The translations under genes and the position numbers were made by a program. The notes below the pieces were generated by a model, which worked only from the letters and a program-made list of their open reading frames with translations, was not told the DNA's origin and did not search any database. Of a stretch of 43,699 nt of DNA, positions 7,584 to 15,704 are shown one piece after another; the first letter of the stretch is position 1, and each line of letters opens with the position of its first letter. The stretch is from an uncultured Atopobiaceae bacterium (GTDB lineage: Bacteria > Actinomycetota > Coriobacteriia > Coriobacteriales > Atopobiaceae): the NCBI GenBank assembly GCA_947625235.1, contig CANQNP010000007.1, forward strand, positions 1 through 43,699. The letters are read 5' to 3'.

Positions 7584-9098
7584 CTACTCGGCGGCCGGTT
7601 GCTCGCCCTCGCCCTCGGCGCCCGTGGCGTCGCCGGAGGTGTCGGTGCCGGTGGCTTGGTCGTCTGGAGTGGTGGTCTCGTCGGCGACCGCGTTCGTATC
7701 CACGGTGAGGTCGCTGCCGCCTTCGGGAGACGTCGTGTCCTGCGTCGTATCCACGACCTCGGCATCGGTAGTGGAATCGGCGTTGGTGGCGTCCCCACCG
7801 CCCAGAAGCGAATCATAGGAGAGCTGGACGTCGGAGACCTTCCAGCCGATGCCGTCGCGCACGAGCGTGATCACGTAGTTCTGCGTACCGCCCTCGGCGA
7901 GGGTGGCCGTGAGCGTGACGGTGGAGGAGCTCGCCGTGCGGTCGACGCCGTCGATCTGCACCGTGGCGCCGTCCGGGATGATGGCGGTGATGGCTTGGAC
8001 CTGCTCCTCGGAAAGGCCGGGCGCGAGGTATTCGGACGGATCCTCGGTGGTGAAGAGGCCGTTCACCACGTCCTCCTGCATGGGCCATCCGTAGCCCGCG
8101 AAGTAGAGGCCGACGCCGCACGCGGCGATGACGCCCACGATCACGAGGACGGCGATGAGCACCTTGAGGCCGGTGTGCTTGTTCTTGCGCTCGACCTTGG
8201 CCTGCTTCCTCGCGTTCTCCACGATGTCGCGCTCGGAGATCTCGAAGAAGCCGGTGTCCTCGGGAGACGGGATGAACTCGCCCGAGGAGCCGAGCGGATC
8301 GAGCGGATCGAGGGACCCGGTGCCGCCGTAGCCGGCGCCCGGCTGGCCGTAGCCCGCGGCGGCGAGCATGGCGTCGGTCTCGCTCCTGCCCGCGGCGCCG
8401 AGCGCGCGCATCGCGTTCGCCGCGGCGGCGTAGGCGGCCTGCTGGTTCGGGGTGAGCTGGTAGGTGCCGTCGGCCATGGCCTGGCTGAAGGCGTCGGCGG
8501 CTTCGGTGAGGCGGTTTGCCTGCACGTAGGCCTCGCCGAGCTCGGCGTGGATGGCGTTTTGGTCGGCCTGGGGAGCGGAGAAGTCGAGCGCGGTGCGGTA
8601 GGCCTCGACGGCGTCCATGGGACGTCCGAGCTGCATGAAGCACGCGCCGAGCTTCGAGAGGGCGAGCGAGGGATTGGGGTTCGTCTCGTCGATGGCGGCG
8701 TTTCGCCACGCGGCGCCCGCCTCGCGAGGCTGCCCGAGGCGCTCGTAGGCCTCGCCAAGCGCGGCTTGGGCCTTGTAGGGCGTCGGATAGCTGCGATCGG
8801 AGAGCGCCTGGGTGAGCGATGCCACCGCGGCATCCGGCTGCCCGGCTGCGAGGTAGGCGCGTCCGCGGTTCGTGGCGAGCGCACCCACCTTGCCGTAGGA
8901 CTCGTCGGCGAGCGCCTCGCCGTACGCCTGCGCCGCGTCGTTGAAGAGCCCGAGGCGCATGAGGGCGTTTCCGCGAAGGTGGTCGATGGCGCCGTTCACC
9001 TCACCCGGATCCTTGGCACGGGCAAGGAGCGCCTGCGCGGTGGCGAAATCTCCGTTTTGGTAGGCGCTTCGGCCTGCTTCGAAGGCTCGTGAATCCAC
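7584..9098 (-). CDS. TPR-repeat membrane protein leading the mre operon
   Basis: A 504-residue protein starting with GTG at 9098, with AGGGGA as ribosome binding site. The first 230 residues hold several degenerate 34-residue TPR units (for example NALMRLGLFNDAAQAYGEAL, GRAYLAAGQPDAAVASLTQA and AELGEAYVQANRLTEAADAF). A basic linker follows, then one membrane helix at about 308-333, a DUF4878-like alpha/beta region at about 345-425, and a Thr/Asp/Glu-rich tail. The topology suggests cytoplasmic TPRs and an outside carboxyl domain. It ends 22 bases before mreB, so it is probably co-transcribed and might be a scaffold tied to the elongasome; that role is inference. Family not otherwise recognised. 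Confidence 0.75.
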   Translation of the reverse strand: MDSRAFEAGRSAYQNGDFATAQALLARAKDPGEVNGAIDHLRGNALMRLGLFNDAAQAYGEALADESYGKVGALATNRGRAYLAAGQPDAAVASLTQALSDRSYPTPYKAQAALGEAYERLGQPREAGAAWRNAAIDETNPNPSLALSKLGACFMQLGRPMDAVEAYRTALDFSAPQADQNAIHAELGEAYVQANRLTEAADAFSQAMADGTYQLTPNQQAAYAAAANAMRALGAAGRSETDAMLAAAGYGQPGAGYGGTGSLDPLDPLGSSGEFIPSPEDTGFFEISERDIVENARKQAKVERKNKHTGLKVLIAVLVIVGVIAACGVGLYFAGYGWPMQEDVVNGLFTTEDPSEYLAPGLSEEQVQAITAIIPDGATVQIDGVDRTASSSTVTLTATLAEGGTQNYVITLVRDGIGWKVSDVQLSYDSLLGGGDATNADSTTDAEVVDTTQDTTSPEGGSDLTVDTNAVADETTTPDDQATGTDTSGDATGAEGEGEQPAAE

Positions 9099-9190
9099 AA
9101 TCTCCCCTTTTCAGCGCTCCCCGAGCCGCCGTGCTTCTCGGCGGCCGAGCGAGATCCCGTTCCCGTGCGAGCACGGGAAAGCCGCACGAA

Positions 9191-9199
9191 AGCATACCA
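9191..9199 (-). promoter_or_regulatory. Possible extended -10 promoter of the TPR-mre-mrd-rod operon
   Basis: TGG followed by TATGCT on the minus strand forms an extended -10 box about 95 bases upstream of the GTG at 9098. No good -35 is seen, which is tolerable for extended -10 promoters. Between it and the gene lies a perfect CCCGTG/CACGGG hairpin (9162-9177). Confidence 0.35.
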
Positions 9200-9242
9200 G
9201 CCTTGCGGCATTTTCACAGTATGCGCACGCAGTGGGCAGTAC

Positions 9243-10193
9243 CTACGCCTCCGGATCCTCGAGCTCAAAGCCACTCCGCGCATCGCGATAGAGGCGCGAG
9301 AACGACGCGTCGGTGGCGCGGGCGGCGTCGACGGCGGCCTCCATATCCTCCTCGGAGGCTCCCGACGCCATCACGACCACCCAGGCATCGGTGAGGGCAT
9401 CCGCGCGATTTCGCAGGTAGTTGCCCATGGTCACGAGCTCTTCCTTCGCGCGCGCGTACGTGCCGGACGACACGTCGGATTCTTCGATCTCGGAGATGAG
9501 GTTGGAGATGTGAAGCGAGGTGGATTGGGCCTGCTCGCGCGAGAGCCCACGAGACCCCTCCGTGGCGCTCGGAGCGGCCTCGAGGTCCTCCATCTCCTGG
9601 TCGAGCTCATCGGCGAGCGCGTCTTGCTCCTCGAGCACCGAGGTGAACGCGGCGAAGGTCGCCTCGTCGCCGGTGAGTTCCTCGGTGGCCTCGCCGGTCG
9701 AATCCTGGCCCGTGAGCCTCTCCACCGTGCCCGGAAAGCCCTCCATCGAGGTATCGGCCGGCGTCTCGGCCCGCGTGTCGTAGAGGTTCGGGTTCCACGG
9801 GTGCGCGAAGATGAGCACCGCGGCGAGCGCCACCACCCCCACGGCGACGGCGGCGACGATGAGGCTCTTCGCCGCGCGCGGCCGCCCAGGCCCCTCCCCC
9901 TCCTCGGGTCCTGGCTCGGGGATGGCGTTTTGCATGCGAGGCAGGAGGCGCGTGTCGCGCTCCGCGGGATCCACCGGCTCGGCGCTCGAGGGATCGAGCG
10001 GGTCCGCCTGCCCGAAGAGCGGGAGCCCGCAATACGGGCAGGCCGCCATGTCGCGAGAGACCACGCTCCCGCACGCGGGACACCAAGTGAGGTCCTCTGC
10101 GGTGGGCGCGCTCAGGGGCCGCACGTCGGCGCCGCAAGACGGGCACGTGGACGCGCCATGGGGAAGCGGTTGTGCGCAGCGAGGGCAGAGCAC
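9243..10193 (-). CDS. Zinc-ribbon membrane protein of unknown function
   Basis: A 316-residue protein starting with GTG at 10193 behind AAGGCAGG. The amino end carries four CxxC pairs (LCPRC, TCPSCG, WCPACG, CPYCG), that is, two tandem zinc ribbons within the first 60 residues. A Pro/Glu-rich linker and a single membrane helix at about 109-131 follow. The outside part of about 185 residues is acidic and predicted mostly helical, with no recognised motif. Proteins of this layout are common and mostly uncharacterised in Gram-positive bacteria. It lies downstream of acnA on the same strand with a 96-base gap. Confidence 0.65.
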   Translation of the reverse strand: MLCPRCAQPLPHGASTCPSCGADVRPLSAPTAEDLTWCPACGSVVSRDMAACPYCGLPLFGQADPLDPSSAEPVDPAERDTRLLPRMQNAIPEPGPEEGEGPGRPRAAKSLIVAAVAVGVVALAAVLIFAHPWNPNLYDTRAETPADTSMEGFPGTVERLTGQDSTGEATEELTGDEATFAAFTSVLEEQDALADELDQEMEDLEAAPSATEGSRGLSREQAQSTSLHISNLISEIEESDVSSGTYARAKEELVTMGNYLRNRADALTDAWVVVMASGASEEDMEAAVDAARATDASFSRLYRDARSGFELEDPEA

Positions 10194-10289
10194 GCTGAAC
10201 CTGCCTTAGGGACGTGGCCGTTTCCATGGGCGAAGACGGCGAGGGCGTTTTGGGGTGCGTTTCGGTCCCGCGATCGGCCTCGCGAGCGC

Positions 10290-13019
10290 TTAGGCCATAT
10301 CGCTCAAGACGTAGGGTAGGATACCGCCTTTTGCCATGTAGAGGGCCTCGGTGGGCGTGTCGATGCGCACGCGGCACGCCACGCGCCTCTCGGTCCCGTC
10401 CTCGGAGACGATCGTGAGCGTCGTCTTGGGCGCGGGCTTGCCAAGCGCCACCTCCACCGGCTCCACGTGGAAGGTCTCGCGGCCGGTGAGCCCAAGCTCG
10501 CCAAGCGCCACGCCATCGAGCTCGAGCGGGAGGATCCCCATCCCCACGAGGTTCGAGCGGTGGATGCGCTCGAAGCTCTCCGCCACCACGCAGCGCACGC
10601 CGAGGAGCGCGGGGCCCTTGGCGGCCCAGTCCCTCGAGGAGCCGGATCCGTACATCTTCCCCGCGAGGAGGATGAGCTCCACGCCCGCCTCGCGCGCGCG
10701 CTCGGAGGCATCCCAGATGCTCGTGAGCTCGCCCGACACGGGGTCGATCGTGAAGCCGCCCGCCTTGCCCTTCGCGAGCGCGTTTTGGAGGCGAGGATTG
10801 GCGAAGGTGCCGCGTTCCATGACCTCGTGGTTTCCGCGACGCGCGCCGTAGGTGTTGAAGTCCTCGGGCTTCACGCCCCGCTCCTCGAGGTAGCGCGCCG
10901 CGGGGGACCCGGAGGCGATCGAGCCCGCGGGGGAGATGTGGTCGGTGGTCACGAAGTCGCCGAGGAGCGCGAGGCAGCGCGCCTCCGCGCAGCCCACCCG
11001 CTCGGCCGGCCGCGCATCCTCGAAGTACGGGGGACGGCGGATGTAGGTGGAGGCGGGATCCCAAGGATACGTGGTGCCCTCGGGGGCCACGAGGGCGTCC
11101 CACGCGGCACCGCCGGAGGCGAGGTCGGCCGTCTCGGCGTAGAGCTCGGGCGTGAGGTGCGCCTCCAAGATCTCCGCCACCTCGGCGGGATCGGGGAGCA
11201 CGTCGGCGAGCATGACGGGCTCGCCCTCGGCGTCGAAGCCGAGCGGCTCCACCTCGAGGTTCGCGACCATCGTGCCCTTGATGGCGTAGGCCACCACGAG
11301 CGAGGGCGCGCAAATGTAGTTCTGCGCCACGTCGGGCGAGATGCGCCCGTCGAAGTTGCGGTTTCCGGAGAGGACGCTCGTGAACTCCACGTCGCCGGCG
11401 AGCTCGTGGATCGGCGCGGCGAGCGGACCGGAGTTGCCGATGCAGGCGAGGCACCCCCACCCCGAGAGCGAGAAGCCGAGCTCCGCGAGGGGTTCCGCGA
11501 GCCCCGATTCCTCGAGGAGGCGCGAGGTGGCCCGGGAGCCGGGACCGAGGATGCACTTCACCCAGGGCGCGGCGGCGAGACCGCGATCGCGCGCGTTCTT
11601 CGCGAGGAGCGCCGCGGAGACGACCATGGCCGCGTCGGTGGCGGTGGTGCAGCTCGTGATGGCGGCGAGCGCGAGGGAGCCGTGGGCGAGCGAGAAGGTG
11701 CCCTCGGGAAGCTCGACCTCGAAGCGCGCCTCGGCGTCGCCATGGCCATGGGCGGCGGCGTTGCCGAGCACGCGATCCCCGAGATCGGCGACGCGCACGC
11801 GGTTGTGCGGCCGCGACGGGCCCGCGAGGCAGGGCTCCACGTCCGAGAGATCGAACTCGATCACCTCCGAGTACACGCGCGGCACGTCGCGCCCCTCGGC
11901 GCCGAAGACGCCCTGCGCGCGGTAGTAGGCCTCGGCAAGCGCCACCTCATCCGCGCTCCTGCCCGTGAGGGCGAGGTAGGCAAGCGTCTCCTCGTCCACG
12001 GGGAAGAGCGTCGCCGTGGCACCGTACTCGGGGGTCATGTTGGCCACGCAGGCGCGCTGGGTGGCGGAGAGCGTGGCCACGCCCTCCCCCGACACCTCGA
12101 CGATCTTGCCCACCACGCCCTTCTCGCGAAGGAGCTGGGTGAGCGTGAGCGCGAGGTCCATCGCCTGCACGCCCTCGCCAAGCGCGCCCTTGAGCGTGAG
12201 CCCCACCACCTCGGGCACGCGCATCGGAAGCGAGAGTCCGAGCGCCGCCGCCTCGCACTCGATGCCTCCGAGGCCCCAGCTCATGACTCCGAGGCCGTTC
12301 GCGGTGGTGGTGTGGGAGTCGGAGCCCACGAGCGTGTCGAAGCCCCAGAGCTCGTCCTCGGCGAGCGCGTCTTTCGCCACGAGGGTCCAGAAGCGCTCGA
12401 CGCCGAGCTGGTGGCAGATGCCTTGGCCGGGCGGGACGATCTCCACGTTGTCGAAGCTCTTCTGCGCCCACTTGAGGAAGCTGAAGCGCTCGGCGTTTCG
12501 GCGCGCCTCGATGGCGAGGTTGAGCTCGGCCGCGCCCGCCTCGCCGGTGCAATCGGCTTGCACGGAGTGATCCACGACGAGCACGCAGGGGATCTTCGGA
12601 TTCACGGTCTCGGGATCGCCGCCTTGGGCGACCATCGCGTCGCGCATCGCCGCGAAGTCGACGAAGATCGGCACGCCGGTGAAGTCTTGGAAGAGCACCC
12701 TCGAGGGCGAGAACTCGATCTCCTCGCCGGCCGTGCCCTCGAGGCCCGCCTCCACCACGCGCCGCGCGCCCTCGATGGCGGCCTCGTCGGACGGGGCGCG
12801 GCGGATGACGTTTTCCAGGAAGCGCACCGAGGCGCGCGGGATGCGAAGCGCGCCCGGCACCTCGGCCACGTCGATCATCCGCACGACGCGGCCATCGACG
12901 TCAAGCTCCCTCGGCTCTCGGGCGCGGCGTACGGCCTCCTCGAAATCCCTTCCGTGGAGGGCGCGCTCGATGTAGGCGCGATCGGGGGTGCTAGAGGCTC
13001 CGCTGGCTTGCCTTTCCAT
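10290..13019 (-). CDS. acnA: Aconitate hydratase (AcnA type)
   Basis: A 909-residue aconitase that interconverts citrate and isocitrate using a [4Fe-4S] cluster. The cluster ligands are Cys457 (in ITSCT) and Cys523/Cys526 (GCLACIG); the 66- and 3-residue spacing is that of the IRP1/AcnA group. Substrate motifs GSDSHTTTANGLG, SGNRNFDGR, ISPAGSI and YGSGSSRDWAAKGPALLG are intact. The segment after Cys457 reads TTATDAAM where the family normally has TNTSNPSVM, so the usual Asn two residues after the Cys is Thr. The ATG at 13019 has GAGGAG 7 bases upstream and lies inside the end of the P-type ATPase gene (29-base overlap), implying coupling. Confidence 0.95.
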   Translation of the reverse strand: MERQASGASSTPDRAYIERALHGRDFEEAVRRAREPRELDVDGRVVRMIDVAEVPGALRIPRASVRFLENVIRRAPSDEAAIEGARRVVEAGLEGTAGEEIEFSPSRVLFQDFTGVPIFVDFAAMRDAMVAQGGDPETVNPKIPCVLVVDHSVQADCTGEAGAAELNLAIEARRNAERFSFLKWAQKSFDNVEIVPPGQGICHQLGVERFWTLVAKDALAEDELWGFDTLVGSDSHTTTANGLGVMSWGLGGIECEAAALGLSLPMRVPEVVGLTLKGALGEGVQAMDLALTLTQLLREKGVVGKIVEVSGEGVATLSATQRACVANMTPEYGATATLFPVDEETLAYLALTGRSADEVALAEAYYRAQGVFGAEGRDVPRVYSEVIEFDLSDVEPCLAGPSRPHNRVRVADLGDRVLGNAAAHGHGDAEARFEVELPEGTFSLAHGSLALAAITSCTTATDAAMVVSAALLAKNARDRGLAAAPWVKCILGPGSRATSRLLEESGLAEPLAELGFSLSGWGCLACIGNSGPLAAPIHELAGDVEFTSVLSGNRNFDGRISPDVAQNYICAPSLVVAYAIKGTMVANLEVEPLGFDAEGEPVMLADVLPDPAEVAEILEAHLTPELYAETADLASGGAAWDALVAPEGTTYPWDPASTYIRRPPYFEDARPAERVGCAEARCLALLGDFVTTDHISPAGSIASGSPAARYLEERGVKPEDFNTYGARRGNHEVMERGTFANPRLQNALAKGKAGGFTIDPVSGELTSIWDASERAREAGVELILLAGKMYGSGSSRDWAAKGPALLGVRCVVAESFERIHRSNLVGMGILPLELDGVALGELGLTGRETFHVEPVEVALGKPAPKTTLTIVSEDGTERRVACRVRIDTPTEALYMAKGGILPYVLSDMA

Positions 13020-15414
13020 GGCTTCGCTCCTCGACTTTCGTGGCAAAGCGCCCGTAGATGCCCTCGGGCGATTCGTTCTTTCGCGCGTGGTGCCAAAGCA
13101 CCTCGAAGATGATGATGGTCACGACGCTCACCGCGGCCAGGAATCCGACCATCGGCCACGTGAGGGGCGCCATCTCGAAGAACCATCCGAAGATCGTGAC
13201 GCCGAGGAGGATCTGCAGGATGGTGGCCACGAGGAGCGCGCCTCTGAGAAGGTTCAGCGGCTGCGAGAGACGCCAGATGAGCCAGATGCCGACGACGCTC
13301 GTCGCGCAGGTGGCGATCGTCGAGACCTGCTCGGTGGAGAGTCCGAGGAAGGTGCGCGCGATCACCACGCAGGCAAGCCCGATCGTCACCGCCACCGAGG
13401 CGGGCATCGAGCGCGAGAGCACGTGGGCGAGGAAGTTGCCCTCCACGCGATCGTGGTTCGGCTCGAGCGCGAGGATGAAGGACGGGATGCCGATGAGGCT
13501 CCCGGAGATGAGCGAGAGCTGGATCGGGAGCATCGGGTAGGGCGGAAGGAGGATGCAGAGCACGCCCACGGCCATGGAGAAGACCGTCTTCTCGAGGAAG
13601 AGCGAGGCGGAGCGCTGGAGGTTGTTGATGGAGCGGCGACCCTCGTCCACCACCTCGGGCATGTGCGCGAAGTCGTTGTCCACGAGCACGATCTCGGCCA
13701 CCGTGCGCGCCGCGTCGGAGCCGGACGCCATGGCCACCGAGCAGTCCGCCTCGCGAAGCGCGAGCACGTCGTTCACGCCGTCGCCCGTCATGGCCACGGT
13801 GTGGCCGTTGGCCTTGAGCGCGAGGAGGAGCCCCTTCTTCTGCTGGGGGGTCACGCGGCCGAAGACCGTGTAGCGAAGCGCCGCGTCGGCGAGGGCCGCG
13901 TCATCGGCGAGCGTGGAGGCGTCGACCCAGGCGTCCGCGTCCTCGACGCCCGCCTCCTTCGCGATGGCCGCGACGGTGGCCGGGTCGTCTCCCGAGATGA
14001 TCTTCAAAGTCACGCCCTGGCGGCGGAAGTACTCGAGGGTCTTCGGCGCGGATTCGCGCACGTGGTCGGAGATGGAGACGATCCCCAAGACCTCGGGCTC
14101 GCCGATGATGGCGTTCTCCTCGTCGAAGCCCTCGCAGCGGCACACGACGAGCACGCGCGAGGTGGCGGGGAAGCTTCGGATCTCCTCCTCGTAGGCGCCG
14201 AAGCGATCGCGCAACACGAACTGCCCCGCGCCGAAGACGAGCCCCTCGCCCGCCTCGGTGACGCAGCCGGAGTACTTGCGCTCGCTCGAGAACGGGATGG
14301 CGCGCGCGATCGGCGCGATCTTCACGTCGTGGGTGTCGGCGTAGGCGAGCACCGCCATCGCCGTCTCGTTCGCATCGTCCTCGTTTGCCTTCGCCACGGT
14401 GGCCATCGCCGAGATCACGTCTTCCTCGGAGGCGTCCGAGAGCGACCTCACCTCGCGAATCTCCATCACGCCGGCCGTGATGGTGCCCGTCTTGTCGAGG
14501 CAGAGCACGTCCACGCGCGCGAGCGTCTCGATGCAGTAGAGCTGCTGCACGAGGACCTTGTTCAGCGCGAGGCGCATCGTGGCGATCGCGAGCACGGTGG
14601 AGGTGAGGAGCACGAGGCCCTGGGGGATCATGCCGATGACGTCCGCCACCGTGGAGAGGATCGAATCATCGAAGCCGACGCCGGAGAAGTACGAGCGAGC
14701 GAAGAGCGCGACGCCCACCGGCACGAGGACCCACGTGCCGAAGCGGATGATCATCTTGAGCGTGGTCATGATCTCCGAGTTCACGGGCTTGGCCTGCTTG
14801 GCCTCGTCGTTGATGCGCGCGGCGTAGGAGGCGGCGCCCACGCGCGTGGCCTCGGCCTTCACGGAACCCGACGCCACGAAGGAGCCCGAGAGGAGCTCGT
14901 CGCCCACGTGCTTTTCCACCGGGCGGCTCTCGCCCGTGAGGAGCGATTCGTTCATGTAGACGTCGCCCTCGGCAACGCGGAGGTCCGCGGGCACCTGGTC
15001 TCCATGCGAGAGCACCACGAGGTCGCCCTCGACGATCTCGTGCGGGGACACCTCCACCTCCCGCCCGTCGCGAATGACCTTCGCGGGACGTTCCGCGAGG
15101 ATGGAGAGCTGGTCGACGGCCATCTTCGAGCGGATCTCCTGGAAGATGCCGATGGCCATGTTCGCGAAGACGATGAGCAGGAAGAGCATGTTGCGATAGC
15201 TCCCCGTGATGAACACGAGGGCCGCGAGGAGGATGTTCACCGCGTTGAAGAGCGTGAAGGCGTGGTCGGCGACGATCTCCGGGATGGTCTTGGTCTTGGG
15301 AGAGGCGTCCACGTTCACGAGGCCCTTGGCCATGCGCTCGGCCACCTGGGCGCTCGTGAGCCCGCTCATCGGCGTGGGCGCAGGGCCCTGCGTACGCGCC
15401 TCTTCTTGAGCCAT
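12991..15414 (-). CDS. P-type cation-transporting ATPase (CtpE/Exp7-like)
   Basis: An 807-residue P-type ATPase. Motifs present: LLTGES (actuator domain), CLDKTGT with phosphorylated Asp307, MTGDGVND (hinge), and about ten membrane segments. The membrane-4 motif is IPQGLVLLTS, close to the group containing mycobacterial CtpE and streptococcal Exp7/CaxP (calcium or related divalent cations), but with Gln where a PEGL Glu is usual in calcium pumps. The ion is therefore uncertain. No amino-terminal heavy-metal-binding domain and no CPC motif are present, which argues against copper or zinc. I start at the ATG at 15414, which has GGAAAGG behind it; an in-frame ATG at 15447 lacks a ribosome binding site. 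It is upstream of and overlaps acnA. Confidence 0.88.
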   Translation of the reverse strand: MAQEEARTQGPAPTPMSGLTSAQVAERMAKGLVNVDASPKTKTIPEIVADHAFTLFNAVNILLAALVFITGSYRNMLFLLIVFANMAIGIFQEIRSKMAVDQLSILAERPAKVIRDGREVEVSPHEIVEGDLVVLSHGDQVPADLRVAEGDVYMNESLLTGESRPVEKHVGDELLSGSFVASGSVKAEATRVGAASYAARINDEAKQAKPVNSEIMTTLKMIIRFGTWVLVPVGVALFARSYFSGVGFDDSILSTVADVIGMIPQGLVLLTSTVLAIATMRLALNKVLVQQLYCIETLARVDVLCLDKTGTITAGVMEIREVRSLSDASEEDVISAMATVAKANEDDANETAMAVLAYADTHDVKIAPIARAIPFSSERKYSGCVTEAGEGLVFGAGQFVLRDRFGAYEEEIRSFPATSRVLVVCRCEGFDEENAIIGEPEVLGIVSISDHVRESAPKTLEYFRRQGVTLKIISGDDPATVAAIAKEAGVEDADAWVDASTLADDAALADAALRYTVFGRVTPQQKKGLLLALKANGHTVAMTGDGVNDVLALREADCSVAMASGSDAARTVAEIVLVDNDFAHMPEVVDEGRRSINNLQRSASLFLEKTVFSMAVGVLCILLPPYPMLPIQLSLISGSLIGIPSFILALEPNHDRVEGNFLAHVLSRSMPASVAVTIGLACVVIARTFLGLSTEQVSTIATCATSVVGIWLIWRLSQPLNLLRGALLVATILQILLGVTIFGWFFEMAPLTWPMVGFLAAVSVVTIIIFEVLWHHARKNESPEGIYGRFATKVEERSHGKASQRSL

Positions 15415-15449
15415 GGAAGCCTTTCCGCCCGTGCCGTCCTTTTCCATGG

Positions 15450-15472
15450 GCAGGGCGCGCGATGTGCCCTGC
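15450..15472 (-). terminator. Hairpin after tRNA-Arg, possible terminator
   Basis: GCAGGGC and GCCCTGC form a perfect 7-bp stem around a 9-base loop, 38 bases downstream of the tRNA 3' end and upstream of the ATPase start. No T run follows on either strand, so terminator function is only a guess. Confidence 0.3.
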
Positions 15473-15509
15473 TAGCAGCGCGAGCGGTGTTGTTCACGCC
15501 CAAAACCCA

Positions 15510-15586
15510 TGGTACCCTCGGCGGGATTCGAACCCGCGACCTCTCGCTCCGGAGGCGAGCGCTCTGATCCACTGAGCTACGAGGGC
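15510..15586 (-). tRNA. tRNA-Arg (anticodon CCG)
   Basis: A complete cloverleaf can be drawn on the minus strand: acceptor GCCCTCG with CGAGGGT (a G-T pair at the end), D arm GCTCAGTGGATCAGAGC, anticodon stem CTCGC/GCGAG with loop CTCCGGA giving anticodon CCG, variable AGGTC, and T arm GCGGG TTCGAAT CCCGC. The discriminator is A and the CCA end is encoded (15510-15512). It reads the Arg codon CGG, frequent in a GC-rich genome. Confidence 0.97.
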
Positions 15587-15602
15587 GTTTGCCACGGAAG
15601 GG

Positions 15603-15608
15603 ATTATA
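15603..15608 (-). promoter_or_regulatory. -10 box of tRNA-Arg
   Basis: A consensus TATAAT lies on the minus strand, its downstream edge 17 bases from the first tRNA base, as expected for a tRNA promoter. The -35 region is poor (TCGGGA at 17 bases). Confidence 0.55.
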
Positions 15609-15652
15609 GAACAGCAATCACGGCCTCCCGAGGCGCGCCAAGCCCTACCCTT

Positions 15653-15680
15653 AAGCCTTGCGCCGGAAGGCGCAAGGCTT
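15653..15680 (+). promoter_or_regulatory. 12-bp inverted repeat ahead of the aro operon
   Basis: AAGCCTTGCGCC is followed by a GGAA spacer and its exact reverse complement. It ends 24 bases before the DAHP synthase ATG. A possible -10 (TACCCT, 15646-15651) lies immediately upstream, which would place the transcription start inside the palindrome. It could be a repressor operator or a leader hairpin. There is no T run on either side. Confidence 0.5.
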
Positions 15681-15704
15681 GGACACGAACCGATTGGGAC
15701 CTCC

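Noticed and set aside
9162..9177. CCCGTG/CACGGG hairpin as terminator of the zinc-ribbon gene
   Set aside because: It is short and has no T run; it may equally be part of the mre operon leader.
13020..13046. Upstream ATG of aconitase at 13046
   Set aside because: The ATG at 13019 has a well-spaced GAGGAG; the upstream one lies deeper inside the ATPase gene and has no such site.
15510..15616. Short frames across the tRNA-Arg gene
   Set aside because: They read the tRNA sequence itself (the familiar PSAGFEPATSRSG-type translation) and are artefacts.
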